This document shows, piece by piece, positions 49,859 to 58,599 of a stretch of 64,000 nt of DNA. Position numbers and translations under genes: made by a program. Below the pieces are notes generated by a model. The model saw only the letters and a list, made by a program, of their open reading frames with translations. It had not been told where the DNA came from and made no database searches. The number at the start of each line of letters is the position of its first letter. Positions within the stretch are counted from its first letter, which is position 1. The stretch covers positions 1 to 64,000 of the forward strand of contig NZ_JAKQZH010000002.1 of the NCBI RefSeq assembly GCF_022343555.1, given 5' to 3'. This DNA is from Marinobacter sp. C7 (GTDB taxonomy: Bacteria > Pseudomonadota > Gammaproteobacteria > Pseudomonadales > Oleiphilaceae).

Positions 49859-50890
49859 TCAGGATGCGCACTCGGCCCGTGAACCATCCACCCGACAGCG
49901 GATGGCCTTCATCAGCTTGATCGCACACTCGTCATAGACACCATCCTCAAGCAGTGACAGGCGCACCTTCTGAAGCATCTTGTCATATTGGGCAGTGTCT
50001 TCCTGAGGCAGCGACATCCACACATCTCCGGGGATCCCTGCCTCGGCTTCAGCGATGATCTCGTACGCCTCGTCGAGGCGCTGGATAGCCTGATCACGCA
50101 CCATCTGGCCGGCATCATCCGGGAACCGGTCCCGGTGGATGATCACCTGGAAATTCATATAACCGATGGCGTACTTGACCACGGCACCGTCGGGATTGAC
50201 GCCCTTGTACAGCTCCAGGGGTTGGTAGGCCACCGCCGGCGCATAGGCCAGATCGACACTGCCATTGTTGAATTTGCCAGCAAAATTGGCCGCATTGGAG
50301 CCCACCACGGACGCCCCGACATGCCGTACCATGCGTACCGATGCCTCGTCATAATCCAGGGTTGCAATGCGTTTTCCCTGCAGCTTCTCGACCGAGTCGA
50401 TGCTGCGATCGCGGGTGAAAAGGTAAATCGCACCGGCCGGGAACACACCCGCCACTTCATAGGGTCCGTTCACCAGGAACGGGCGGGCCTTGGGCTGGCT
50501 CAGGGTGTTGTACAACAGACGCATTTCCTCCTCACCCGGCACCGCCCCCATGGCCTCGAGACTTCCGGTGAACCTGTTGAACTCCCGGGCACGGGTGCCG
50601 GTCAGCAGGACGGCATCGCACTGGCCTGCCTTGAAGTCCTCGGCCGCAACTTTCTCGTCGGTATAGGCCCGAAGGTCCAGTTTGATCCCCCGTTTCAGGG
50701 CAACCGGCTGAAAAGTTTTGGTGATGGCAAACAGAGGGCCGTTGGCCCCCACCGGATCAAAGACGCAGAAGCTGCGTTCGAGGATCTCCTTCGGCGCCTG
50801 ATCCTGGGCATGGCCCAGCGCGGGGAACAACAGCGAGGCACACAGGGTGGCAGCGACGGCCACCCGTTGCGGGAAGTTTGCTGATTTCAC
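49859..50890 (-). CDS. AdeT-like putative solute-binding protein (TRAP system)
   Basis: 343 residues. Signal peptide with cleavage after ALGHA, then a DctP-like periplasmic fold: RSFCVFDPVGANGPLFAITK, VKYAIGYMNFQVIIHRDRFP and an ECAIKLMKAIRC C-terminus. Related AdeT1/AdeT2 proteins of Acinetobacter were named for efflux, but the fold is that of a TRAP binding protein. It starts at GTG 50890 with AGGAG upstream. It most likely serves the TatT-like lipoprotein and fused permease encoded beyond the HU gene. Confidence 0.8.
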   Translation of the reverse strand: MKSANFPQRVAVAATLCASLLFPALGHAQDQAPKEILERSFCVFDPVGANGPLFAITKTFQPVALKRGIKLDLRAYTDEKVAAEDFKAGQCDAVLLTGTRAREFNRFTGSLEAMGAVPGEEEMRLLYNTLSQPKARPFLVNGPYEVAGVFPAGAIYLFTRDRSIDSVEKLQGKRIATLDYDEASVRMVRHVGASVVGSNAANFAGKFNNGSVDLAYAPAVAYQPLELYKGVNPDGAVVKYAIGYMNFQVIIHRDRFPDDAGQMVRDQAIQRLDEAYEIIAEAEAGIPGDVWMSLPQEDTAQYDKMLQKVRLSLLEDGVYDECAIKLMKAIRCRVDGSRAECAS

Positions 50891-50905
50891 GGGATGACTC
50901 CTGAT

Positions 50906-50975
50906 TTATTATTGTCGGGCGCCGGCACGTCCGGGTGCCGGGGTTGCCACGATGTCCTTGAGCGACCTTAGGTCG
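50906..50975 (-). promoter_or_regulatory. CA motif and CGACCT dyad upstream of AdeT-like gene
   Basis: The minus strand reads AATAATAA (50913-50906) directly before TCAGGAG and the GTG start, an exact AAnAAnAA match. At 50963-50975 CGACCT-T-AGGTCG is a compact dyad, a possible operator. Confidence 0.4.
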
Positions 50976-51056
50976 ACCGATACAAGAATACGTTGGCACA
51001 GGTGCCTGCCATCAAGGTCTTTTCAGCAAGAGGGGGGGATTCTGTGATGGTGTCGA

Positions 51057-51076
51057 CAGAGGTCATAGGACCTCTG
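51057..51076 (-). terminator. Hairpin just downstream of pyrC'
   Basis: CAGAGGTC and GACCTCTG (8 bp) around ATAG, 14 nt past the pyrC' stop in its direction of transcription. No U-tract, so only a possible terminator. Confidence 0.4.
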
Positions 51077-51090
51077 CCGCATTTCCGCAC

Positions 51091-52398
51091 TCAGGCCTGC
51101 AGGGCGTCCCAGGCTTTCCGGCCCTCGACCAGAGTCATCCGGACCACACCGGTCAGTTCACGGCCGGTGACCGGCGCATGGCGCCCGGCCGAGACCAGTG
51201 TGCGGTCGTCGGCGACCCAGGTCCCGGTCGGGTCAAACAGGCAAAGATCTGCCATATCCCCCTCGGCCAGCCCCGAGGTCCGGCCGATGACGGATGCCGG
51301 TCCGGAGGTCAGGGCCCTGACCAGATCGGTCAACGACAGCTCGTCCCGATCAACCAGCTCCAGTCCGAGCGAGAGCACGCTTTCGATGGTGGACAGACCC
51401 GGCTCGGTGGCGGCGAGCGGAGCCTGTTTGGCCGCCGTATCATGGGGCTGGTGCTGGCTGACAATCGCAGCGATGACGCCCTCCCTGACACCGGCAACCA
51501 GCGCTCTCCGGTCACTTTCGGAACGCAACGGCGGGCGCACATGGAAGCGGCTGTCGAAGCCGGCCAGAGCATCCTCGGTAAACAGCAGCTGGTGAATGGC
51601 AACGTCGGCAGTGACCTTGATACCCCGCTGCTGCGCTTCCGCCAGCATTTCGACGCTGCGGGCACAGGACAGCTGGCTCAGGTGCAGACGGACACCGGTC
51701 TCTTCGGCCAGTAACAGCATCTCCATGACCGCCGCGGTTTCCGCCACTTCGGGAATCCCCAGAAGACCCAGGCGCGACGTCACCAGGCCGTCATGGGCAT
51801 AACCGTCGGCTGCCAGGGCCTGGTTCTCCGGGCTGAACATCACGGTCAGACCGAAAGTCTGGGCATAGGCCATGCAACGGCGCAGGATACGGGCATTGCG
51901 TACGCCGCGGGAACCGTTACCGACAGCAACGCAGCCGGCGTTCCTGAGACCCGCCATGTCACTGAGCAGATCGCCCTCGAGTCCCCGGGTGATGGCACCG
52001 ATTGGCAGGACCCGAATCGGCGAACGGCTGGCGGCCACATCCCGGATCAGGTGTGTCACGGCTCCGGAATCATTGACCGGCGAGGTTTCCGGTGAGGCGC
52101 AAACCGTGGTGAAGCCACCGTGGGCTGCCGCCCGGGTTTCGGAGGCAATGTTTCCTTTCTGGCCATTGCCCGGCTCGCGCAGGTTGCAGCAGAGGTCGAC
52201 AAAGCCCGGGGCGATCACCCAACCGTCGGCGTTGATGGTGTCATCGACATCGGCACTGCGGGCCTGGCTGCCGGTGGCTGCAATCCGGCCATCCCGGATC
52301 AGCAGTGCATCGTTGTCGGCCTCCCCGCCCTGACCATCGACCAGGCGACCTCCGGTGATCAGTAGCAACGTCGAGGACTGGTTACTGGTATGACTCAT
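51091..52398 (-). CDS. pyrC': Dihydroorotase-like non-catalytic subunit PyrC'
   Basis: 435 residues, amidohydrolase fold. Active dihydroorotases have an HxH pair in the segment FVDLHVHLREPG; here it reads [12 protein letters not shown], so two zinc ligands are lost. This is the known pseudo-dihydroorotase that builds the aspartate transcarbamoylase holoenzyme with PyrB in pseudomonads. The ATG at 52398 overlaps the pyrB stop by 4 nt (ATGA). A true pyrC should lie elsewhere. Confidence 0.92.
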   Translation of the reverse strand: MSHTSNQSSTLLLITGGRLVDGQGGEADNDALLIRDGRIAATGSQARSADVDDTINADGWVIAPGFVDLCCNLREPGNGQKGNIASETRAAAHGGFTTVCASPETSPVNDSGAVTHLIRDVAASRSPIRVLPIGAITRGLEGDLLSDMAGLRNAGCVAVGNGSRGVRNARILRRCMAYAQTFGLTVMFSPENQALAADGYAHDGLVTSRLGLLGIPEVAETAAVMEMLLLAEETGVRLHLSQLSCARSVEMLAEAQQRGIKVTADVAIHQLLFTEDALAGFDSRFHVRPPLRSESDRRALVAGVREGVIAAIVSQHQPHDTAAKQAPLAATEPGLSTIESVLSLGLELVDRDELSLTDLVRALTSGPASVIGRTSGLAEGDMADLCLFDPTGTWVADDRTLVSAGRHAPVTGRELTGVVRMTLVEGRKAWDALQA

Positions 52399-53408
52399 GC
52401 CTTTGCCCCCTTTGCCTGCTGCCGTTGCCGCTCCGCCACCTGACCTCCCATGGCCATGGACATGACCGCCATCCGGATGGCGATGCCGTTGGTCACCTGA
52501 TTGAGAATCACCGATTGCGGACCATCCGCCACCGCCGATTCGATTTCCACGCCCCGGTTGATCGGGCCGGGATGCATCACGATGCATTCCGGATGAGCCA
52601 GCGCCAGCTTCTCGCGGTTAAGTCCGTAAAGACGGTAGAACTCGCGCTCGCTGGGCAACAGCGCCCCTTCCATACGCTCTTTCTGGAGCCGCAGCATGAT
52701 CACCACATCCAGATCCTTCATGCCTTTCTCCATGTCGTATTCCACGGTGCAGCCCAGACTCTCCACATCCTTCGGCAACAGGGTTCCGGGGGCAATCACC
52801 CGGACCTCTTCGGCTCCCAGCACATTAAGCGCGCGAATCTGGGACCGTGCCACGCGTGAGTGCAGGACATCGCCGACGATGGCCACTTTCAGGCCCTCAA
52901 ACCTCTGCTTGTGCTGGCGAATGGTCAGCATATCGAGCATCGCCTGGGTGGGGTGGGCATGACGACCGTCGCCGGCATTGATAATGGCAACTCCGGGGGT
53001 CACGCTCTCGGCAATGAAATGCGGTGCGCCACTCTGGGAGTGCCTTACCACAAACATGTCGCTGGCCATGGCCTCAAGGTTGAGCAGGGTGTCAGACAGG
53101 GACTCGCCCTTGGAGGTGGCAGAGGTACTGATATCGAGATTCAGCACGTCGGCAGACAGGCGCTTGGCGGCAAGCTCGAAAGTACTGCGGGTACGGGTAC
53201 TGGATTCGAAGAACAGGTTGACCACCGTTCGGCCCCGCAACAGGGGGACCTTCTTGATGGTTCGCTCCCCCACTTCGATGAAAGAGTCGGCGGTATCCAG
53301 AATGTCGGTGAGCAAGTCACGGTCCAGGCCGTCCAGGGTAAGGAAATGCCGCAACTGACCATCCCGGGTCAGCTGCAAGTGGTGCGGGGAAGGGTCGTGT
53401 GCGGTCAT
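52395..53408 (-). CDS. pyrB: Aspartate carbamoyltransferase catalytic subunit
   Basis: 337 residues. The carbamoyl-phosphate loop [15 protein letters not shown] is near residues 66-80, with [15 protein letters not shown] and [12 protein letters not shown] further on. It makes carbamoyl-aspartate, the committed step of pyrimidine synthesis. The N-terminal extension before [10 protein letters not shown] matches the class that assembles with PyrC'. 39 nt after pyrR. Confidence 0.96.
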   Translation of the reverse strand: MTAHDPSPHHLQLTRDGQLRHFLTLDGLDRDLLTDILDTADSFIEVGERTIKKVPLLRGRTVVNLFFESSTRTRSTFELAAKRLSADVLNLDISTSATSKGESLSDTLLNLEAMASDMFVVRHSQSGAPHFIAESVTPGVAIINAGDGRHAHPTQAMLDMLTIRQHKQRFEGLKVAIVGDVLHSRVARSQIRALNVLGAEEVRVIAPGTLLPKDVESLGCTVEYDMEKGMKDLDVVIMLRLQKERMEGALLPSEREFYRLYGLNREKLALAHPECIVMHPGPINRGVEIESAVADGPQSVILNQVTNGIAIRMAVMSMAMGGQVAERQRQQAKGAKA

Positions 53409-53447
53409 GGGTCGCCTGTTTTCTGTGTTGCCGAATGGAATTGCTGG

Positions 53448-53957
53448 TTACTGCCCGGTTTCCTGTAGTTCAATGCGCAGGGGGTCAGGGCCCCGGAGTT
53501 TGACCCGTTGATGGGCGGCGAGGGAGAGTACCCGCCCGGCCACATCCGGCTGGATCGGCAATTCCCTTGCTCCGAGATCAATCAGGGTGGCCAGTATGAT
53601 ACTGGCGGGACGACCGTAGTCGAAAATTTCGTTCATGGCGGCACGAATGGTCCGGCCACTCATGATGACGTCATCGATGAGGATGATATCCCGGCCCTCG
53701 GTGTCAAAGGGCAGACTGGAAGGCTTCACCTTCGGATTCAGCCCGATACGGCTGAAGTCATCCCGGTAAAAGGAGATATCCAGCTCCCCGAAGGCCTGAT
53801 CGATGCCCAGGCGCTTGCTGAGCACATCCGCCAGCCAGACGCCGCCGGTCCGGATACCGATTATCGCCGGCTCGGTTACGCCGCGCTCCTCCAGAATCCG
53901 GCGCAGTCCCGTTTCCAGCTCATCCAGCAGCTGGTTGATATCAAGCTGTGCGGTCAT
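53448..53957 (-). CDS. pyrR: PyrR-type bifunctional regulator/uracil phosphoribosyltransferase
   Basis: 169 residues, type I PRTase. The PRPP loop DIILIDDVIMSGRTIRAAMN is near residues 92-111. IIGIRTGGVWLADVL and SFYRDDFSRIGLNPKV follow the family. In Bacillus PyrR controls attenuation; in pseudomonads its role is less clear. I see no typical PyrR RNA-binding leader before pyrB here. Confidence 0.93.
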   Translation of the reverse strand: MTAQLDINQLLDELETGLRRILEERGVTEPAIIGIRTGGVWLADVLSKRLGIDQAFGELDISFYRDDFSRIGLNPKVKPSSLPFDTEGRDIILIDDVIMSGRTIRAAMNEIFDYGRPASIILATLIDLGARELPIQPDVAGRVLSLAAHQRVKLRGPDPLRIELQETGQ

Positions 53958-53992
53958 CAGGTCCTCACTGTATTTCAGGTCAGCCGGAAAGG

Positions 53993-54433
53993 TCAGCCGG
54001 CGCTATTATCCTGTTCCCGGAACCAGGTTTCCAGAATCAGTACCGCGGCGCGGTCGTCGACACCGTGACGGCCGAAATCCCGGCTGCCACCGCGGGCCAT
54101 GACGTCACCCTTGGCCTCGAAACTGGTGAGGCGTTCGTCCACCATCTCCACCGGGTAATGGAATCGGCCATGGATACGGTTGCCGAACTTTCGGGCCCGG
54201 GCACACATCTCGTTCTCGGTGTCGTCCATGTTCAGGGGCAGACCGACCAGTACCAGGTCCGGTCGCCACTCCTCCAGCAGCTTTTCCACCTCCGACCAAT
54301 CCGGAATACCATCGCGGGCGGGAATCATCGCCAGCGGTTCGCCGGTGCCCAGCAGCTCCTGGCCCGTTGCCACACCAATCCGGCGGGTACCGAAATCGAA
54401 CGCCATGACCCGGCGATTGCCCGCTTCAGGCAT
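53993..54433 (-). CDS. ruvX: Pre-16S rRNA nuclease / Holliday junction resolvase-like YqgF
   Basis: 146 residues, RNase H-like fold: MAFDFGTRRIGVATG near residue 10, VLVGLPLNMDDTENEM, and DERLTSFEAKG. It processes the 5' end of 16S rRNA. The start MPEAGNRRV at 54433 overlaps the yqgE end by 8 nt. Confidence 0.93.
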   Translation of the reverse strand: MPEAGNRRVMAFDFGTRRIGVATGQELLGTGEPLAMIPARDGIPDWSEVEKLLEEWRPDLVLVGLPLNMDDTENEMCARARKFGNRIHGRFHYPVEMVDERLTSFEAKGDVMARGGSRDFGRHGVDDRAAVLILETWFREQDNSAG

Positions 54434-54992
54434 GGCCACCAAACTCGGTCAACTGGTTCAGGTCGATGCCGATCAGCCTCAGAACGGCGTGGTAGCGGTC
54501 CTGGGCCGGGGTCCGGAACAGAATATCGGTACTGGCCGGACAGGTCAGCCAGGAGTTGCTACCCAGCTCCTCTTCCAGCTGGCCCTCGCCCCAGCCGGAG
54601 TAGCCCAGCGCCACCAGGAACTCTTGCGGGCCATCGCCGCGGCCGATACCGGCCAGGATATCCCGGGAGGTGGTGAGCAGGACGTCCCCGGCCACCTGGG
54701 CGGTATTCTGCCAGGTGGTACCGGGACTGTGCAGGACGAAGCCACGCTCGGGCTGGACCGGGCCACCACTGTATACCGGGAGGTCCAGCTCCGAACCATG
54801 CATGTCCAGCTGCTCCAGGATCTCTCCGAGATGGATGTCCAGGGGGTGATTGATCATCAGCCCGAGGGCACCTTCATCGGAATGCTCGCAGATGTAGATC
54901 ACACCGCCGTGGAAACGGGGGTCGGCCAGCCAGGGCGACGCCACGAGAAAGTGGTGCTGCAGACTGTTGGGAGATTTCCTGGTTGCGGTCAT
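54426..54992 (-). CDS. algH: UPF0301 protein YqgE/AlgH
   Basis: 188 residues. HHFLVASPWLADPRFHGGVI near residues 13-32, GALGLMINHPLD and VYSGGPVQPERGFVLH are the family's conserved blocks. AlgH was linked to alginate expression in P. aeruginosa, but its biochemical role is unresolved. It overlaps tonB by 4 nt and ruvX by 8 nt. Confidence 0.93.
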   Translation of the reverse strand: MTATRKSPNSLQHHFLVASPWLADPRFHGGVIYICEHSDEGALGLMINHPLDIHLGEILEQLDMHGSELDLPVYSGGPVQPERGFVLHSPGTTWQNTAQVAGDVLLTTSRDILAGIGRGDGPQEFLVALGYSGWGEGQLEEELGSNSWLTCPASTDILFRTPAQDRYHAVLRLIGIDLNQLTEFGGHA

Positions 54993-55849
54993 CCGGATGT
55001 CAGCCCCCGCCGTTGGAAAGACCAGGTTCGTATGATTTCCAGCTCATCCACTTCCTCGCGCATGTCTTCCGGGAACGGGGCGAACGGAGACGCCATGCGT
55101 ACGATCCGGATGGCGGCGTCGTCCAGGACCCGGCTGCCCGAAGATTGCAGGATAGCCACTTCCTTGATTGTGCCATCTTTCTTGAGGGATACCAGCATCC
55201 TGAGCGTGCCATAGATGCCCGCACGCCGCGCTTCGGTCGGATAATTGATATTACCGACCCGGGTAACCTTGCTGATCCAGTTCTGGACATACCAGGCGTT
55301 GGTGGACTTCAGGGTGGAGGCAGAGGTGACCCGCATAACCCGCGGCTTGCGCGCGTAGGCCTGCTGCTGGGCATCAAACCGCGCCTCCAGGCTGGCGATT
55401 TCCAGGCTGCGCTCCATCAGGCTTTTCTTCTTGCGCACCGGCTGCGGTTCCGGCTCGGCCCTGTCCTCGGGCTCGGCCACCTTGCGACTGGAGGGCGCGG
55501 TAGTCTGAACCACCGTCTGTTCCTGCTGCTTCACCGGTTCTGGCTGGGACGGGGGCTCCGGCTGCACCTGTGCCGGCTCCGGCTGGCTGACCTCGGCCGG
55601 CTGGGGTGTGGTCATTTCCCGGGGCTCGTCTTCGGTGCCACTGCCCTGCTGACTGGTCTGGGCCAGGAAATCGGCCTTCTCCGGGGCCTTCTCGTCATCG
55701 AACTGGGACAGGGTGATTTCCATGGTCTGCGCCGACGAGCGCGGCGGCTCCGGCGCGAAGGAGATCCCCAGCACAATAATCGCGTGCACGGCCAACGCCA
55801 TGAACAGGGTGAAGGAAAACCGGTCAAAATCACTTACCTGAACTGCCAT
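54989..55849 (-). CDS. TonB-like energy transducer (TonB3 type)
   Basis: 286 residues. One N-terminal helix (FTLFMALAVHAIIVLGISFA), a Pro/Glu/Gln-rich linker (about 75-135), a charged helix (KKKSLMERSLEIASLEARF), and a C-terminal TonB domain with YPTEARRAGIYGTLRMLVSL. The position between yqgE and gshB equals that of tonB3 in P. aeruginosa, which is needed for twitching motility and lies beside the same pil-chp genes. A role in pilus assembly or function is therefore inferred. Confidence 0.87.
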   Translation of the reverse strand: MAVQVSDFDRFSFTLFMALAVHAIIVLGISFAPEPPRSSAQTMEITLSQFDDEKAPEKADFLAQTSQQGSGTEDEPREMTTPQPAEVSQPEPAQVQPEPPSQPEPVKQQEQTVVQTTAPSSRKVAEPEDRAEPEPQPVRKKKSLMERSLEIASLEARFDAQQQAYARKPRVMRVTSASTLKSTNAWYVQNWISKVTRVGNINYPTEARRAGIYGTLRMLVSLKKDGTIKEVAILQSSGSRVLDDAAIRIVRMASPFAPFPEDMREEVDELEIIRTWSFQRRGLTSG

Positions 55850-55901
55850 TCCTGTTCCTGATCCTGTCGTTGGTCCTGCACTACTCGCCCTGCTCTTTCG
55901 G

Positions 55902-56855
55902 TTACGCCTGCTTCAGACGCTTTTCAACGGCATCCATCAGCATGCTGCCGATATCGATTCCGTAAGCCGCATCCAGTTCCCGGATGCAGGTGGGGCTGGT
56001 TACATTGATTTCGGTGAGATAGTCGCCGATCACGTCCAGGCCGACAAACATCAGGCCCTTCTCCTTGATCGCCGGCGCGACACGGGCACAGATTTCCCGG
56101 TCACGGTCGGTCAGTTCCCGCCCTTCGCCCCGGCCACCGGCAGCCAGGTTGCCGCGATTCTCGCCCTGGGAAGGGATCCGAGCAAGAGCATAGGGCACCG
56201 GCTCGCCTTCGATCAGCAGGATCCGTTTATCGCCATCGGTGATCTCGGGAATGTACTTCTGGGCCATGGCCTGGTGAGTACCATAATTGGTCAGCGTCTC
56301 GATAATCACCCCCAGGTTGAAATCATTCTCCCGCACCCGGAAGATCGAGTGACCACCCATGCCGTCAACCGGCTTCATGATGATATCACCGTGTTCGGCA
56401 TAGAACTCGCGGAACCGGTGCGCCGAGCGACTGACCAGCAACGGTGGCGTGAGATCCTCGAACTGGGTTGCAAAGAGCTTTTCGTTACAGTCCCTCAACG
56501 TGGCCGCCGGATTCACTACCAGGGCTCCCTGCAGCTCTGCCGACTCCAGGATGTAGGTGGCCATCAGGAATTCCCTGTCCACCGGGGGGTCCTTGCGCAT
56601 CAGGATCACGTCCAGATCGCCCAGGGCCCGGTCACGGCCGCCGCCGAAACTGAACCAGTTTTCCGGATCCATGTGCACAGTCAGATCCCGGGTATGGGCC
56701 ATCGCCCTGCCACCGTCGAGGTACATGTCCGGCAACTCCATGTATTCGATCTGCCAGCCCCGCTTCTGCGCGGCGAGCAACATGGCGAGCGAACTGTCTT
56801 TCTTGAATGTGATGTTTTCAATGGGATCCATCACGATCCCGAGTCGGACTGTCAT
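55902..56855 (-). CDS. gshB: Glutathione synthetase
   Basis: 317 residues, ATP-grasp. VRLGIVMDPIENITFKKDSS at the N-terminus, IMKPVDGMGGHSIFRV near residues 155-170 and FVGLDVIGDYLTEINVTSPT near 273-292 are GshB signatures. It joins gamma-glutamylcysteine and glycine. It supplies glutathione for the formaldehyde and peroxide enzymes encoded elsewhere in the window. Divergent from pilG. Confidence 0.96.
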   Translation of the reverse strand: MTVRLGIVMDPIENITFKKDSSLAMLLAAQKRGWQIEYMELPDMYLDGGRAMAHTRDLTVHMDPENWFSFGGGRDRALGDLDVILMRKDPPVDREFLMATYILESAELQGALVVNPAATLRDCNEKLFATQFEDLTPPLLVSRSAHRFREFYAEHGDIIMKPVDGMGGHSIFRVRENDFNLGVIIETLTNYGTHQAMAQKYIPEITDGDKRILLIEGEPVPYALARIPSQGENRGNLAAGGRGEGRELTDRDREICARVAPAIKEKGLMFVGLDVIGDYLTEINVTSPTCIRELDAAYGIDIGSMLMDAVEKRLKQA

Positions 56856-57152
56856 AGTGTCTCTTCAGCTCCTGGGAAGTAAAAACACGAACCGGTCAGC
56901 AGAGCGGACCGGGCGTTAAGTGCTATGCTGAGACGTCAGATGGTATTGTACCCGAACCACGAATGCATCCGGAGATATCCTCAGGGGATACGTGACTGTG
57001 CGGGCAGAAGTACATTTAGTCACAAACTAATACTTTTTATATGGCCATCGATATTCTATAACTGAGCGGGGTTTATAGAAGAACCTTGAGGTTTGTGTTA
57101 AAACCCCCCGTTCCAAAATAAAGATAGTCGCTGAGCGCAAGGCAGTTGGACA
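56856..57152. promoter_or_regulatory. Divergent gshB/pilG regulatory region with nested hairpin
   Basis: 297 bp, AT-rich in the middle. On the gshB side CCGGTC (56892-56897) pairs with GACCGG (56907-56912). On the pilG side GGGGTTT (57068-57074) pairs with AAACCCC (57101-57107), enclosing AACC-TTGA-GGTT (57082-57093), 45 nt before the pilG start. No reading frame or confident promoter was found. Confidence 0.45.
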
Positions 57153-57545
57153 ATGGATGACAACTTCGAGAATCTGAAGATTATGGTGATCGACGACAGC
57201 AAAACGATTCGTCGCACCGCAGAAACCCTCCTCAAGAAGGTCGGCTGTGAAGTCATCACGGCGACTGACGGCTTTGACGCTCTGGCCAAGATTGCCGATT
57301 CCCAGCCGGACATCATTTTCGTGGATATCATGATGCCCCGTCTGGATGGCTACCAGACCTGCGCACTGATCAAGAACAATTCCTCTTTCAAAAAGACGCC
57401 GGTTATCATGCTCTCCAGCAAGGACGGTCTGTTCGATAAAGCGAAAGGGCGCATCGTAGGCTCTGACCAGTATCTGACCAAACCGTTCAGCAAGGACGAG
57501 CTACTCAACACCATCCGCCAGTACGTTCCGCAGGCGGAACAGTAA
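57153..57545 (+). CDS. pilG: Twitching motility response regulator PilG
   Basis: 130 residues, single receiver: VIDDSKTIRRTAETLLKKVG at 12-31, phosphoacceptor in IIFVDIMMPRLDGYQ, SSKDGLFDKAKGRIVGSDQY and KPFSKDELL. In Pseudomonas PilG is phosphorylated by ChpA and stimulates type IV pilus extension and cAMP signalling. First gene of the Pil-Chp operon. Confidence 0.95.
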   Translation: MDDNFENLKIMVIDDSKTIRRTAETLLKKVGCEVITATDGFDALAKIADSQPDIIFVDIMMPRLDGYQTCALIKNNSSFKKTPVIMLSSKDGLFDKAKGRIVGSDQYLTKPFSKDELLNTIRQYVPQAEQ

Positions 57546-57577
57546 ACCTGCTGAAATCAAGAACCATCGAGGAAACC

Positions 57578-57940
57578 ATGGCCCGCATTCTGATTGTTGA
57601 TGACTCCCCCACCGAGGTGAAGAAGATCTCCACCATCCTGGAAAAGCACAAGCATGATGTCCTGACCGCCGACAACGGCGCGGATGGTGTTGCCAAGGCC
57701 CGCGCCGAAACGCCGGACCTGGTGCTGATGGACGTTGTAATGCCCGGCCTGAACGGCTTTCAGGCAACTCGCCAGCTGACCCGCGCACCCGAGACTGCCT
57801 CCATCCCGGTCGTCATCGTCACCACCAAGGATCAGGAAACCGACCGCGTTTGGGGCACTCGCCAGGGCGCCAAGGGTTACCTGGTGAAGCCGGTGAACGA
57901 AGACGACCTGATCAAGACCATCAACAGCCTGATCGCCTGA
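57578..57940 (+). CDS. pilH: Twitching motility response regulator PilH
   Basis: 120 residues, single receiver: ILIVDDSPTEVKKISTILEK, phosphoacceptor in LVLMDVVMPGLNGFQ, TTKDQETDRVWGTRQGAKGY and VKPVNEDDL. PilH opposes or modulates PilG output in pilus retraction. It follows pilG by 32 nt. Confidence 0.95.
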   Translation: MARILIVDDSPTEVKKISTILEKHKHDVLTADNGADGVAKARAETPDLVLMDVVMPGLNGFQATRQLTRAPETASIPVVIVTTKDQETDRVWGTRQGAKGYLVKPVNEDDLIKTINSLIA

Positions 57941-57962
57941 CCCTCACAACCTTGGAGTACGC

Positions 57963-58508
57963 ATGTCCGCCCAGGCCGCCCCTTTTGCCGTTCTGACGGA
58001 TATCGCCCAGCGCAGCCGGTCCATGGCCGCCGGCCTGCCGGAGCAACAGGAAGCCGTTGAGCTGTGGAACGGCATCGGCTTCGTGTTATCGGGTGAGCAC
58101 TATGTGGCCCCCATGGGCGAGGTGACAGAAATTCTCCACGTCCCCCGCTTCACCCATATACCGGGGGTTCGGCCATTCCTGTTGGGCGCCGCCAACGTGC
58201 GCGGCCGCCTGCTCCCCCTGGTTGATCTGGCCAGCTTTTTTGACATCCCCCGCTCCTCCCGCAGTCACCGTGACCGTCGGGTTCTGGTCGTGGAGCAGGG
58301 CGATGTATTCAGCGGGCTGGTGGTGGACAGCGTCCTGGGGATGCAATATTTCGCAACCGACAATTTCCGGGAGACGCCGAAAGGCGTCCCCGACAGCGTT
58401 CGTCCGTTTGTATCAGGCGGCTACGAGCGTAACGAGGAAGTCTGGAACGTGTTCTCCGCCGCCGACCTGGTGGCGGACGAGCGCTTTCTGGACGTCGCGC
58501 AGTGGTAA
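57963..58508 (+). CDS. pilI: CheW-like adaptor PilI
   Basis: 181 residues, CheW domain: GFVLSGEHYVAPMGEVTEIL near residues 40-59, IPGVRPFLLGAANVRGRLLP and VDLASFFDIP. It couples PilJ to ChpA. 22 nt after pilH. Confidence 0.94.
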   Translation: MSAQAAPFAVLTDIAQRSRSMAAGLPEQQEAVELWNGIGFVLSGEHYVAPMGEVTEILHVPRFTHIPGVRPFLLGAANVRGRLLPLVDLASFFDIPRSSRSHRDRRVLVVEQGDVFSGLVVDSVLGMQYFATDNFRETPKGVPDSVRPFVSGGYERNEEVWNVFSAADLVADERFLDVAQW

Positions 58509-58599
58509 GGGTGGTGACACTGGCAGGAACATCACCCTGACCGCCTGAAATCCGCTAAAACAGACTTGCCAACTTTTTGAAGAGGCCGGGAGCCAGAAC

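Noticed and set aside
49859..50890. Phosphonate-binding PhnD-like or RND efflux component
   Set aside because: The sequence and the TRAP neighbours fit an AdeT-like TRAP binding protein; no RND or phn genes are present.
52395..53957. PyrR-controlled attenuator before pyrB
   Set aside because: The 39-nt pyrR-pyrB gap is too short and has no terminator/antiterminator pair.
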